This document shows positions 32,397-41,957 of a stretch of 64,000 bases of DNA, one piece after another. The DNA lies in assembly GCA_022496785.1 (NCBI GenBank), contig SNAP01000005.1, positions 88,950 through 152,949 on the forward strand, written 5' to 3'. A model generated the notes under the pieces. The model saw only the letters and a list, made by a program, of their open reading frames with translations, searched no databases and had not been told where the DNA came from. This DNA is from Marinilabiliaceae bacterium JC040 (lineage in GTDB: Bacteria; Bacteroidota; Bacteroidia; Bacteroidales; Marinifilaceae). The stretch's first letter is position 1. Each line of letters opens with the position of its first letter. Made by a program: the position numbers and the translations under genes.

Positions 32397-34454
32397 CTAT
32401 TTTTCAATTCTTATTCTTGCATCTACTGCTGTTACAGTGTTTGCATTTCCTAAAAGAGGATTCAAATCTAATTCTTGGATTTCTGGTGCAACCTCTAATA
32501 GTGCTGACAGTCTGATTATGATTTCTACAAACTTGTCGATATTTACACCTTCACTTCCTCTTACTCCTTCAATAATCTTATACGATTTTAAAGATTTTAT
32601 CATTCCCTCTGCTTCTTTCTTTCCAACAGGAATTAATGATGATGAAGTGTCTTTTAAGACCTCTATAAATATACCACCTAATCCACACAATATCAAATGT
32701 CCGAAATCGCCTTCTGCTTTTGCCCCTACAAAAAGCTCGGTTCCTGACAACATTGGCTGAATTAATATGGCTGTTGTGTCTTTAATTTGTATCATCCTAT
32801 CGAATTCTTTTTCAACTTCTTCAGGACTATTTACATTAAGAACAACTCCTCCTACATCTGATTTATGTATAGGTCCTACCACTTTCATTACTAGTGGATA
32901 ACCGACTTCTTCTGCCAACTTAATTGCTGCTTCTTTTGAATCTACAACTCCTTCTTTAGCTCTAGAAATTCCTGATGCATCAAGTAAATTTTGTATAGAT
33001 TCTGGAGAGATATAACCATTTTCACAAGATTCAATTATTGATCTTATTTTTTCATTATCAATCTTCACTGAACCTTCTTTTATAACAGGTTTTGGAGTGT
33101 TAAAGATGTTTACTATCGCTTTTCCTACTCCTAATTCATCAGGGAAATATACTCTTTCTAATTCCTCAGTAAAATATTTTATCCTTTCTGCACCTGTAGT
33201 CATAGATGGCAATATTGGATAAATAGGCTTTTTACATTCTTTAATTTTATCGGAAATAACTTTATATGCAGGACGAACATCCACTAATTCTGGATCTCCA
33301 AAAATAACTGCCATTCCATCTATATTCTCGAATTTGTTTTCACAATAGTCAATGATTGTTCCTAATTGCTCAGCACTTCCTGTTGCTAAAAAGTCTATCG
33401 GATTCCCTACCGCAGAACCATCGTATAGTTCTTCTAGTAGTTCGTCGCAGTATTTACCTTCTAAATGGGGAATTTCAAGACCTCCTTTTGAAAGAACATC
33501 TGTTAGCATTACTCCTGGACCACCAGCTTGTGTTATGATAGCAATATTCTTACCTTCTAATTCGTTTTGGCATAATACTCCAGCCACTTGAACTAGTTCT
33601 TCACGACCTTCGCAACGAATGATTCCTGCTTTATTAAAGATTGATTGTATTAGAACATCGGCACTAGCTAAAGCTCCTGTATGTGAAGATGCTGCTCTAC
33701 TTCCTGCACTTGAACTACCTGATTTTATGGCTGCTATCTTACATCCTTTATTAATAAGAGATGATGCATGTTTTAAGAATTTTGATGGCTTTTTAATGTT
33801 CTCCATATATATCAATTTGATACGAGAACTTGTTTGTGCATCAAAATTATTGTCCCAATATTCAAGTACTTCTTCAACTCCATTTTGAGCAGAATTACCT
33901 ACTGCAAACATACTAGCAAATTGAAGTCCTATTGCCATTCCCTCTTCTATAATGAAAGCTGCTGTTGCTCCCGATCCACTAACAAAATCACATCCTTTAG
34001 GATTTAATTTAGGAAGAGGTCCAGCAAATATTCCTGAATATGTAGGTGTTAATATACCTGTACAATTTGGACCTATTAAAGATGCATTGTTTTCGTTGCA
34101 TATTCTTACAATTTCTTTTTCTGCTTCTAAACCTTTTCCTCCTACTTCACTAAAACCTGCAGATAGAATAATGAATGCTTTAACTCCACATTTCTCTGCT
34201 AATGTTTTCACTGAATCTACTACAAAAGGAGCTGGTATACCAATGATTGCTAAATCGGCATGTTCTAGTTCTTCTGCATTTCTGTAACTAGTAATTCCTT
34301 GTACTATATCTTCTTTAGGATTTACAACATATAATTTACCTTGATATCCTTTATCTATTATATTTTTTAGAGCCTTTCCTGCAGGCTTAAATATTGAATT
34401 AGACCCTCCGACAACAACTATTGACTGAGGATCCATTAATTCTTTATTTATCAT
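32397..34454 (-). CDS. Acyl-CoA synthetase (ADP-forming), fused alpha-beta subunits
   Basis: A 685-residue protein. The N-terminal half holds the CoA-binding and succinyl-CoA-synthetase-like domains with the phosphohistidine in SSHTGAL (H258) and a second acidic loop; the C-terminal ~220 residues are an ATP-grasp domain (about 465-685, GYPLVMKVVGPIHKSDVGGV). ADP-forming enzymes convert acyl-CoA, ADP and phosphate to the free acid, CoA and ATP, conserving energy in fermenters. Its start overlaps the IorAB stop by 11 bases, indicating translational coupling, and so its likely substrates are the aryl- or acyl-CoA made by that enzyme. Confidence 0.93.
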   Translation of the reverse strand: MINKELMDPQSIVVVGGSNSIFKPAGKALKNIIDKGYQGKLYVVNPKEDIVQGITSYRNAEELEHADLAIIGIPAPFVVDSVKTLAEKCGVKAFIILSAGFSEVGGKGLEAEKEIVRICNENNASLIGPNCTGILTPTYSGIFAGPLPKLNPKGCDFVSGSGATAAFIIEEGMAIGLQFASMFAVGNSAQNGVEEVLEYWDNNFDAQTSSRIKLIYMENIKKPSKFLKHASSLINKGCKIAAIKSGSSSAGSRAASSHTGALASADVLIQSIFNKAGIIRCEGREELVQVAGVLCQNELEGKNIAIITQAGGPGVMLTDVLSKGGLEIPHLEGKYCDELLEELYDGSAVGNPIDFLATGSAEQLGTIIDYCENKFENIDGMAVIFGDPELVDVRPAYKVISDKIKECKKPIYPILPSMTTGAERIKYFTEELERVYFPDELGVGKAIVNIFNTPKPVIKEGSVKIDNEKIRSIIESCENGYISPESIQNLLDASGISRAKEGVVDSKEAAIKLAEEVGYPLVMKVVGPIHKSDVGGVVLNVNSPEEVEKEFDRMIQIKDTTAILIQPMLSGTELFVGAKAEGDFGHLILCGLGGIFIEVLKDTSSSLIPVGKKEAEGMIKSLKSYKIIEGVRGSEGVNIDKFVEIIIRLSALLEVAPEIQELDLNPLLGNANTVTAVDARIRIEK

Positions 34455-36957
34455 ATTCTCTTCCTTCTTTAAATGCTATACTATTAGCTTGTTTTATATT
34501 GTCGTTTGGAGATAAATTCATTAAAGCTTTCATCCATATTCCTTCTGGTATCTTATTGAAAGGATCTAGACGAGATAATAGTCCAAGTACTACTACATTA
34601 GCAGATTTACCAGACATATCACCAAATGATTGTGCCACTTTAACAGCATCTATCTCTATTACATTATAATTCTCTATTTTCTTTCTTATATCCTCTAATT
34701 TAGGATAGTCTTCTATTTTTGTATTAGGTGGTAATGCTCTATATGTATTGAATAAAATTGTTCCATTAGGCTTTAATAAATCTAAAAATCCTGGACGAAG
34801 AACTTCACTCATTTCCATTACAACTAATACATCGGCAGAACCTGGTGCTAGATTTGGAGAATATACATCACCACAAGCAAATGTTGATATTACTGGTCCT
34901 CCTAATTGAGCCATTCCGTGAGTATCTCCTTTTACAATATGACTATCTGCGTAAGGAGTATTCATCATCATTGTTGAAAGTACTTTACCAAAGAATAAAT
35001 TACCTTGACCACCAATTCCTCTAATTGCTAAACGAAGCGATTTAGGTAGTTCCTCTTTAGAAATGCTTACTTCTTCTACTTCTATATTTTCAAATACTGG
35101 TGCTTTATCCGATTTAGGTTTTTCTTCTATCTCCATTGGGATAATAGCTCCTACAGGACACATTTGTTTACAAACCTGTTCGTTGCTACCACAGTTTGTA
35201 CACATAGATGTGAATATTGGACCTGTCTCTTTATCGAATTCTATACCCGGACAGATATTACATTTTCCACATTTTATACATACATCTTTGTCTATTGTAA
35301 GACTTCTTTTCTTCAATTTAGATGGTGTCATGTTCATACATGGACCTTCTAGTATCATTGTTGTAAATTCTCCATCTTCGGCTAGACTTAATGAATTCTT
35401 AAGCTCTGATTCTATTCCTTTTAAATCGTATGAATTTACAGTAACCACTCTTGCCTCTTCTGCTTCTTCTGCTTTTTGAAGATTGAATTTATTCTGCTCT
35501 CCAGCTAAATTACAAGGTGAAGATGGTGCTGGTTGACCACCTGTCATGGCTGTAATTCTATTATCTAAAATGACTTTTACACCTGGTGTGTTTCTAAATA
35601 CAGCATTTCGTGTAGCATCTAAACCTGAGTGACATTCACATGAGTCTCCTAGTACTGATATTGTTTTGTGAGCATATTCAGGACGTGATAGCACAAATCC
35701 TTGACGCATTGCATCTGATCCACCCATACATAAACATGTATCAATAGCGTTTTGGAAGTAGATTAATGTTGAACAACCTATATCTCCAAAACTTGTAAAT
35801 ATTTTCTTTTGTTTTCTTAGCTTATTGACTGATTCACCAAATGCTCTGTATGGACAACCAGGACAAATTGCTGGTGGACGCATAACAGGTGGTATTCCTG
35901 CTTCTTCTGCTTTTGTCCTTTTTTCTATATCAATATGTTTAGATAATATTTCTATTATCATCTCAGGAGTATAGTCTGTTATTACTGAATATTTATCTTT
36001 TCCTATTGCTTCTATACCCATTAAACTAATTCTATCTTGTATGAATTTATCTCCATCTTCAAAAATGAATAGTTTTCCTTTTACTGAGTTTGCAAATTCT
36101 TTGATTTTCTCTTCTGGAAGAGGGTAAACTGTTCCTAGAGATAATATATTTGGTTTAAGTCCACAGATATTTAATGCTTCTTTTAACATTATTTCGCTCT
36201 CACCTGCAACAATAACACCCCAATCTTCATTGCCTTTAATGCTTGTATTTAAAGAAGATGTTTCACACCATTTGGCTACTTCTGGTATTCTTATACTAGT
36301 TGCAGAATCGTATCTTTCTCTTGCTAATTTAGGAATACTCATCCACGCTTTCATGTCTTTTCCTAATTCTCGTGGCTCTATTGTACGAGATTCACCTGTT
36401 TGAATTAGCCCTTCTGAATGACATAAAATTCCATTCGCTAAGATTACTACTGGAGTATTGTATTCTCTAGATAAATCTGCAGCATGCTTTGAAATTTCGT
36501 ACATATCTTGATGATTCTTTGGCTCAAGAACTGGAATTCTTGCTGAAGCAAAAAAGTGACGAAGATCTATTACATGTTGTGTACTTGAAGGTACGTAATC
36601 TGTTGCTACATAAAGTACCATTGCCCCTGCTGGTGCATTGTAAAATGCAGATGTTGTGATAGTATCTCCAGCTTGAAATGCTCCTGGAGTTTTCATTGTA
36701 ACTAGAGTGTCAAAACCAGCTACAGAATGACCGATTCCCACAGCTACTGCTACTGCTTCGTTTACATCCCAACCGACTTGTATTAAATCTTGTACTTTAG
36801 ATAAAGATTTGTCTATTACTTCTGTACTTGGTGTTCCTGGATAACCTTCAACACAGTGATATCCTGCATGCATTACCCCTAAAGCAAATGCTTGATTTCC
36901 TTGTAAAATGTACTTAGTTCCGCTAGGAGCTTGTACCATCTCTTTAAAATTAGCCAT
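34444..36957 (-). CDS. Indolepyruvate ferredoxin oxidoreductase, IorA-IorB fusion
   Basis: An 837-residue fusion. The IorA part has the pyrimidine domain (about 20-200), CPGCPYRAF near residue 366, the thiamine-diphosphate domain (GDIGCSTLIYF; SVLGDSCECHSG; LDNRITAMTGGQPAP), then a 2x[4Fe-4S] ferredoxin module starting near residue 557 (CIKCGKCNICPG; CTNCG...VCKQMCP). From about 640 follows the IorB/gamma domain (RGIGGQGNLFFGK). It oxidatively decarboxylates aryl pyruvates to aryl-acetyl-CoA and reduces ferredoxin. A normal two-subunit enzyme is joined here in one chain. First gene of the operon; a long leader with hairpins precedes it. Confidence 0.93.
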   Translation of the reverse strand: MANFKEMVQAPSGTKYILQGNQAFALGVMHAGYHCVEGYPGTPSTEVIDKSLSKVQDLIQVGWDVNEAVAVAVGIGHSVAGFDTLVTMKTPGAFQAGDTITTSAFYNAPAGAMVLYVATDYVPSSTQHVIDLRHFFASARIPVLEPKNHQDMYEISKHAADLSREYNTPVVILANGILCHSEGLIQTGESRTIEPRELGKDMKAWMSIPKLARERYDSATSIRIPEVAKWCETSSLNTSIKGNEDWGVIVAGESEIMLKEALNICGLKPNILSLGTVYPLPEEKIKEFANSVKGKLFIFEDGDKFIQDRISLMGIEAIGKDKYSVITDYTPEMIIEILSKHIDIEKRTKAEEAGIPPVMRPPAICPGCPYRAFGESVNKLRKQKKIFTSFGDIGCSTLIYFQNAIDTCLCMGGSDAMRQGFVLSRPEYAHKTISVLGDSCECHSGLDATRNAVFRNTPGVKVILDNRITAMTGGQPAPSSPCNLAGEQNKFNLQKAEEAEEARVVTVNSYDLKGIESELKNSLSLAEDGEFTTMILEGPCMNMTPSKLKKRSLTIDKDVCIKCGKCNICPGIEFDKETGPIFTSMCTNCGSNEQVCKQMCPVGAIIPMEIEEKPKSDKAPVFENIEVEEVSISKEELPKSLRLAIRGIGGQGNLFFGKVLSTMMMNTPYADSHIVKGDTHGMAQLGGPVISTFACGDVYSPNLAPGSADVLVVMEMSEVLRPGFLDLLKPNGTILFNTYRALPPNTKIEDYPKLEDIRKKIENYNVIEIDAVKVAQSFGDMSGKSANVVVLGLLSRLDPFNKIPEGIWMKALMNLSPNDNIKQANSIAFKEGREYDK

Positions 36958-36979
36958 TGTATTATATTATATCTTTAAA

Positions 36980-37034
36980 GAGAATATCTTTTGCATATAT
37001 TACAAAAACATAATCTATGCAAAAGACATATCTC
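36980..37034 (-). promoter_or_regulatory. Long leader hairpin next to the iorAB start
   Basis: The arms share a perfect 10-bp core CTTTTGCATA/TATGCAAAAG and a further partly paired GAGA-TAT extension, with an 18-base loop. In the minus-strand transcript the hairpin ends about 22 bases before the ATG, where it could affect translation of iorAB. Confidence 0.5.
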
Positions 37035-37112
37035 TTGCGTTATAGAATTATTGAATATTTTATTGGTTTTTTAGAACTATGTTCTAATAGAATAAGGCGT
37101 GTATGCCGCCAT

Positions 37113-37145
37113 AGAGACTATAGATATTCGTCTCTTTGTTTTATA
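37113..37145 (+). terminator. Possible terminator hairpin in the iorAB/SulP gap
   Basis: AGAGAC (37113-37118) pairs with GTCTCT (37130-37135) around 11 bases, followed on the plus strand by TTGTTTTATATTT. No plus-strand gene precedes it, so it may end a small RNA, or simply be one stem of a minus-strand leader. Confidence 0.35.
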
Positions 37146-37342
37146 TTTCGGAACAAACTTTTGCTGTCTTTTAACATCGTTTGATTAATTGATTTATATT
37201 AAAATTCTCAGATTTTAACTTCAATTTCTCAAAAATAGTAAAAATTTGCATATCATCTCTTAGAACGCTTATAAATTAGCTTATAAGCTATATTATAGGC
37301 ATTAATAAAACTATAAAAATACTTTATACATCTTTTAATTTT

Positions 37343-37350
37343 TACTTTTG
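37343..37350 (+). promoter_or_regulatory. -7 box for the SulP gene
   Basis: TACTTTTG matches TAnnTTTG and covers the upstream in-frame TTG at 37348, which argues that translation begins later, at the ATG at 37369. Confidence 0.5.
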
Positions 37351-37368
37351 CAGAAAATTAGAAAATGT

Positions 37369-39009
37369 ATGAAAAATCAAGTCTTTAAACCAAAATTATT
37401 CAGTATTCTAAAAGCTGGATATTCAAAAGATCAATTCCAAAAAGATCTCTTCGCTGGTATCATTGTAGGAATTGTGGCCCTACCTTTAGCTATTGCTTTT
37501 GCTGTAGCATCTGGAGTTACTCCTGATAAAGGTTTAGTTACTGCCATTGTTGCAGGATTTATTATCGCTGTTCTTGGTGGTAGCCGTGTACAGATTGGTG
37601 GACCTACTGGTGCATTCATTATCATTGTATACGGAATTGTTCAACAATATGGATTAGAAGGATTAATGATTTCAACTTTCTTAGCAGGTATTTTCTTAAT
37701 CTTGTTTGGAGTGTTGAAACTTGGATCTGTTTTAAAATTTATTCCTCATCCTTTAGTTGTTGGATTTACTTCTGGTATAGCTTTAGTTATCTTTTCTACT
37801 CAAATTCAACAAGCTCTTGGACTTAGTATTGAGAAAGTTCCTTCTGAATTTATTAATAAATGGGCAACATATTTTAACCATATTGATACTGTTAATTTTT
37901 ATGCCTTAGGAATTACAATAGCTACTGTTTTAATTTCGATATACTCTAGTAAATTGATTAAAAAAGTTCCTGGTTCTTTTGTTGCAATCATTCTTGTTAG
38001 TTTAATAGCTAGTTTGTGTAAACTTCCTGTTGAAACAATAGAGACTGTATATGGTGGTATTCCAACTAGTTTTTCATTCTCTATGCCAGATATAGATTTA
38101 GCTAATATTACAAACTATATTCAACCTGCTATAACTATTGCTCTTTTAGGTGCTATTGAATCGTTACTTTCTGCTGTTGTAGCTGATGGTATGATTTCTG
38201 GTCACCATAGATCTAATACAGAACTTATTGCTCAAGGTGTGGCAAATATCTTTTCTCCTTTACTAGGAGGTATTCCTGCTACAGGTGCTATTGCTCGTAC
38301 TGCTACTAATGTTAAAAATGGTGGTAGAACTCCTGTTGCTGGTGTTATACATGCAATAACTCTTTTACTTATTATGCTTTTCTTTGGTAAGTGGGCAAAA
38401 CTAATACCTATGTCGTGTTTAGCTGGTATTTTAATTGTTGTTTCTTACAATATGAGTGAATGGCGATCTTTTAAATCGATTTGTAAAGGTTCGAAATATG
38501 ATATAGCAGTACTTTTAACAACTTTCTTCCTAACTGTTTTAGTAGATTTAACAGTGGCAATTGAAGTTGGTATTGTTCTTGCTGCCCTATTATTTATGCA
38601 AAGAATGTCTAAGACAAGTCAAGTTTTCTCTGCAAAAGCAGATACAGATATGCTAGAAGATTATAGCGTTCTTCCTAAAGATTTTGATGTATTTGAAATT
38701 TCAGGACCATTCTTTTTTGCTGCAGCTAAAGCTTATAATGAAGTTTTAAATGATATTCATGGTACTTCTAAAGGTGTTATTATTAGGATGAGACATGTTC
38801 CTTTTATTGACTCTACAGGAACAAGAAACTTCTCTCAATTGATAGATAATATGCAGAAAAAAGATATAAATATAATTCTTTCAGGAGTTAGAAAAGATGT
38901 GTTTACTGAATTGAATAATGCAGGTATTGTTAAAGAAATTGGAAAGAATAATATCTTCACTAGCTTTGAGGAAGCTGTTAAAAGTGTAAATGAACAACAT
39001 AATGCTTAA
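37369..39009 (+). CDS. SulP-family anion transporter with STAS domain
   Basis: A 546-residue protein with about 12-14 membrane helices in the SLC26/SulP fold (GIIVGIVALPLAIAFAVASGVTPDKGL opening helices; GGSRVQIGGPTGAFI; GGIPATGAIARTATN) and a C-terminal cytoplasmic STAS domain (about 435-540, IRMRHVPFIDSTGTRNF). SulP proteins move sulfate, bicarbonate, C4-dicarboxylates or other anions, usually with Na+ or H+; the substrate is not predictable. The frame is open from a TTG at 37348, but that lies inside the -7 box, so the ATG at 37369 (MKNQVFKPK) is chosen. A perfect terminator follows. Confidence 0.92.
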   Translation: MKNQVFKPKLFSILKAGYSKDQFQKDLFAGIIVGIVALPLAIAFAVASGVTPDKGLVTAIVAGFIIAVLGGSRVQIGGPTGAFIIIVYGIVQQYGLEGLMISTFLAGIFLILFGVLKLGSVLKFIPHPLVVGFTSGIALVIFSTQIQQALGLSIEKVPSEFINKWATYFNHIDTVNFYALGITIATVLISIYSSKLIKKVPGSFVAIILVSLIASLCKLPVETIETVYGGIPTSFSFSMPDIDLANITNYIQPAITIALLGAIESLLSAVVADGMISGHHRSNTELIAQGVANIFSPLLGGIPATGAIARTATNVKNGGRTPVAGVIHAITLLLIMLFFGKWAKLIPMSCLAGILIVVSYNMSEWRSFKSICKGSKYDIAVLLTTFFLTVLVDLTVAIEVGIVLAALLFMQRMSKTSQVFSAKADTDMLEDYSVLPKDFDVFEISGPFFFAAAKAYNEVLNDIHGTSKGVIIRMRHVPFIDSTGTRNFSQLIDNMQKKDINIILSGVRKDVFTELNNAGIVKEIGKNNIFTSFEEAVKSVNEQHNA

Positions 39010-39062
39010 TTATATTGTTTAGATATAAATATCTTTCTAAATTTAATTATAAAAAGAAACTT

Positions 39063-39098
39063 AAGGTCTAGTTACTTAATAACTAGACCTTTATTTAT
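39063..39098 (+). terminator. Terminator after the SulP gene
   Basis: A perfect 12-bp stem, AAGGTCTAGTTA (39063-39074) with TAACTAGACCTT (39080-39091), around five bases, followed by a T-rich tail. Confidence 0.88.
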
Positions 39099-39216
39099 TC
39101 AAAAGAAATAATACGCAATGTATATAATTATATAAAAAGTGAAATTTATTTATAAAAAAATAGTACTTAGTTAAATTTTATACAATAGAACTATACATTT
39201 ATATATAAAATTATTA

Positions 39217-39224
39217 TAACTTTG
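39217..39224 (+). promoter_or_regulatory. -7 box for the AraC-type regulator gene
   Basis: TAACTTTG matches TAnnTTTG, 28 bases before the ATG at 39245; an AGAGGA run follows at once. Confidence 0.5.
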
Positions 39225-39244
39225 AGAGGAATAAAAGATACACT

Positions 39245-40150
39245 ATGGAACACGCTAACAAATTAAAACAATACACCTTTAGTTATCTTAAAGATTTATA
39301 CAACTTTCAAAACTACACAGAATATTCAGGTATGTACTTATCTGAAAGTTCTATGAATTATTTCAATATTCTTGAATTTCCATGTAGAATAGAAGGAGTT
39401 GCATTTGTCTTAGCAACTAAAGGAGAGATTACACTAAGAATCAATTTAAAGGAATACGTTATTAAAGCAGGTATGATATACATTAATGTACCTGAAAATA
39501 TCGTTCAATATGTTGATAGTAAAGACTTTGAATGTAGACTTATCGCTGTAGATCATGAAACCATTCAAGGAATAAAAGATCTATTCTTAGATAAAACTTC
39601 TATCTATTTAGAATTAAAAGAAACTCCATATTTTACTCCTCCTAAAGAGGATATGGAATATGCTTTTCAGCATTATGACAATCTTAAGAATTGTATCACA
39701 AAGTACAGAGGAAATAGAAAGAAAGAAATAAGTATGGGATATTTATCTATTCTTTTTAACCATTATATTGATACTGTGGAGAGAGTATTCCATACAAGAG
39801 GCTTTAAAGATGCTGATAACGTTTCTAACGGAAGTAAAATTTTTGAAACATTTATGCAATTATTGACAAAGCATCATACTCAAGAAAGAACTATTAAATT
39901 CTATGCCAATATACTTAATTTGACTCCTAAGTATTTTTCAAAACTTATTAAAAACACTTCTGGACAAAGTGCTGGAGATTGGATAGATGATTTTGTTATT
40001 CTTGAAGCTAAGAATATGCTTCGCTTTTCAGATAATAATATTAAAACCATAAGTTATAATCTAAATTTCGCTACACCATCTTTATTTTCAAGATATTTTA
40101 AGCAAAAAACAGGACTTACTCCACAAAAATATAGATTACTATCTAATTAA
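39245..40150 (+). CDS. AraC-family transcriptional regulator
   Basis: A 301-residue regulator. The N-terminal ~180 residues form a cupin-like sensing domain (CRIEGVAFVLATKGEITLRINLKEY pattern shortened here as a CxxxG...G-IxL strand set). The C-terminal ~100 residues hold two helix-turn-helix motifs: FYANILNLTPKYFSKLIKN (about 219-237) and TISYNLNFATPSLFSRYFK (about 270-290) ending with TGLTPQKYR, the AraC signature. It stands alone between terminators, so its targets are not evident; the SulP gene upstream and ybaK downstream are possible but unsupported targets. Confidence 0.92.
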   Translation: MEHANKLKQYTFSYLKDLYNFQNYTEYSGMYLSESSMNYFNILEFPCRIEGVAFVLATKGEITLRINLKEYVIKAGMIYINVPENIVQYVDSKDFECRLIAVDHETIQGIKDLFLDKTSIYLELKETPYFTPPKEDMEYAFQHYDNLKNCITKYRGNRKKEISMGYLSILFNHYIDTVERVFHTRGFKDADNVSNGSKIFETFMQLLTKHHTQERTIKFYANILNLTPKYFSKLIKNTSGQSAGDWIDDFVILEAKNMLRFSDNNIKTISYNLNFATPSLFSRYFKQKTGLTPQKYRLLSN

Positions 40151-40216
40151 AATGACAAATAATAAACAATTAATCACAACACTATACAAACTCAATATCC
40201 TAATTACTTTTTAGTG

Positions 40217-40257
40217 AAAAGCAGTAGAAATAAATCCCTACTGCTTTTCTATTTTTT
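40217..40257. terminator. Bidirectional terminator (araC-type / ybaK)
   Basis: AAAAGCAGTAG (40217-40227) pairs with CTACTGCTTTT (40238-40248), an 11-bp stem with T-runs outward, strongest on the plus strand (CTATTTTTTT). Confidence 0.85.
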
Positions 40258-40727
40258 TATAAGATAATATCACAGACATCTATCTTTACCACTTTCAATA
40301 AATCTTTAGGATCTATCTTTATTTGCATTCCTCTCACTCCTGCACTTATATAGATAAAAGGAAAACTTAAACATGTATCATGTATATAAGTTGGAAAATT
40401 TTTCTTCATTCCAATAGGAGTACACCCTCCTCTAATATAACCAGTTGTTGGAAGAACTGTTTTTAGAGGTATTAAATCACATTTCTTATTCCCTGAAATT
40501 TTGGCAGCTTTCTTAAGATTTAATTCTTCTGCTCCTGGAATTAGACAAACAAAATTTCCTGTTTTATTTCCTTCAAGAACCAAGGTCTTGAACACTTGCT
40601 CAACAGGCTCATTAAGTTGTTCTGCTACGTGAATTGCACCTAAATCTTTTTCATCAACTTCATATGGTATTAATTCATATTTTATCTTTTTTTTATCTAA
40701 AATACGAACAGCATTTGTCTTTTTCAT
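40257..40727 (-). CDS. ybaK: Cys-tRNA(Pro)/Cys-tRNA(Cys) deacylase YbaK
   Basis: A 156-residue single-domain protein of the YbaK/EbsC family, which hydrolyses misacylated Cys-tRNA(Pro) and related species. The family landmarks are NAVRILDKKKIKYELIPYE at the start, EQVFKTLVLEG, GNFVCLIPGAEELNLKKAAK (with the conserved lysines) and GYIRGGCTPIGMKK, the substrate-pocket loop. Length is typical. It is monocistronic, ending in a terminator shared with the convergent AraC-type gene. Confidence 0.93.
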   Translation of the reverse strand: MKKTNAVRILDKKKIKYELIPYEVDEKDLGAIHVAEQLNEPVEQVFKTLVLEGNKTGNFVCLIPGAEELNLKKAAKISGNKKCDLIPLKTVLPTTGYIRGGCTPIGMKKNFPTYIHDTCLSFPFIYISAGVRGMQIKIDPKDLLKVVKIDVCDIIL

Positions 40728-40791
40728 TTTTACTTTTTTATATCTCTTCCTAAGCTATAAATACAAAATTACTAATTAAAATTTCAAGTCA

Positions 40792-40832
40792 AAAAGGTAT
40801 ATATATTCACAATAAGAATATATATACCTTTT
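40792..40832 (-). terminator. Terminator after the CxxC-less thioredoxin-like gene
   Basis: A perfect 17-bp inverted repeat (arms 40792-40808 and 40816-40832) around seven bases, followed on the minus strand by U5. One of the longest stems in the window. Confidence 0.85.
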
Positions 40833-40913
40833 ATTGGTTATATAAATACTTTTAATAAGATTCTTATCTATATTCTTTAATAGAATTTAAAAGGACTAAT
40901 ATTGGAAATGTAT

Positions 40914-41957
40914 TTATCTTATATATCCCAATTTTGTTAATTCACTCCATAAGAAATTTACATTGGTAAATCGTGATACTATTCTACCTTCTTTATTTAT
41001 AAGTATAAATATTGGCCATTGGTTTATAAAATAATTATAAAACATGCTACCATCATCTTTTAGTGTAAGCCAAGGAAAATTATTCTTTTTTAAATATACT
41101 CCAAGATCTTTATCTTTCACATTGTATTCCTTTATATCTAAAACTCTTAGTCCTTGCTTATTAAAAGAATTATATGCCTGTAATATTTCTTTACCAGGTC
41201 CTGAGTAACGATATAAATTAGTTGTTGAATAAGATAGAATAAGATCGTGACCTTTAAAATCAGATAGTGAAATAGGCTTATTATCAAGAGTCTTATAAGT
41301 AAAATCTGGAGCTATCTTCCCTTCAGAACAAGCAATTGCTTGTTTTCTATATTCTCTAAAGAATTTTAAATATGGACTTTCGTATAAATCTGGTGAAAAA
41401 GAATTAATCAATTTATTTAATGTTTCAATATCTTTCATAAAAATATAAGAGTAAGCGATAGAACTTAGAACATAACTATCAGATTTTGCATTTAAATCTT
41501 TCCAAATATCATCAATTAGTTTGTCTATTATTTTATTTCTGTTCTCATTATCTGTTTCATAAATAAAATCCCTAATTTGATCTAGATATTTTTCATTGAA
41601 TTCATCATTCATGGGTGTTCCACTAGGAATTATTTTACCATTGTGAATTGATAATCTTAAATTCCCTGGTTCATTAAAAAAAGAAACATAATATGGATGA
41701 TCCTCTAATCTTAACGTACCAGTACATAGATATGTTGGACCACTTAAACTATCGTTTATAATACCATTCTTAATTTTAATAACTCTATCTGGTTTAGGAG
41801 TTCTATAAGTTAAAGCATGGCGGGGTATGTCTTTGTAGAATAAAAGTTCTCCATTTATATCCTTTCCAAAATTAGCTTTTAAATAACAAGTTTTAATTTC
41901 TGTCATACAAGATGATAGTAGAAAGGCAATAATAGTAAACAATAATAATTTCTTCAT
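40914..41957 (-). CDS. Thioredoxin-fold DUF4369-type lipoprotein lacking the CxxC
   Basis: A 347-residue lipoprotein (LSSC, Cys 17) with an N-terminal DUF4369-like domain and a C-terminal AhpC/TSA-thioredoxin-like domain (about 213-347). It is a clear paralogue of the gene at 42247-43299 (KADFGKDxxG versus KANFGKD-type start, SGTP-NDE, APDFT/APNFT, LSDFKG). Where the paralogue has FWASWCGPC, this protein has YSTTNLYRYSGPG (about 243-255): both active-site cysteines are missing. The WPIFILINKEGRI strand with its cis-Pro is kept. It may have become a binding protein. Own promoter region and terminator. Confidence 0.85.
   Translation of the reverse strand: MKKLLLFTIIAFLLSSCMTEIKTCYLKANFGKDINGELLFYKDIPRHALTYRTPKPDRVIKIKNGIINDSLSGPTYLCTGTLRLEDHPYYVSFFNEPGNLRLSIHNGKIIPSGTPMNDEFNEKYLDQIRDFIYETDNENRNKIIDKLIDDIWKDLNAKSDSYVLSSIAYSYIFMKDIETLNKLINSFSPDLYESPYLKFFREYRKQAIACSEGKIAPDFTYKTLDNKPISLSDFKGHDLILSYSTTNLYRYSGPGKEILQAYNSFNKQGLRVLDIKEYNVKDKDLGVYLKKNNFPWLTLKDDGSMFYNYFINQWPIFILINKEGRIVSRFTNVNFLWSELTKLGYIR

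Larger units (their letters stand above)
36958..37368. other. Structured intergenic region between iorAB and the SulP gene
   Basis: About 410 bases with no gene but several inverted repeats: a long one next to the iorAB start (arms 36980-36997 and 37016-37034), a perfect 7-bp-arm dyad TTAGAAC-TAT-GTTCTAA (37071-37087), a GGCG/CGCC hairpin (37096-37110) and AGAGAC/GTCTCT (37113-37135) followed on the plus strand by a T-rich run. It holds the two divergent promoters and perhaps a leader RNA or a small RNA. No known riboswitch was recognised. Confidence 0.55.
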
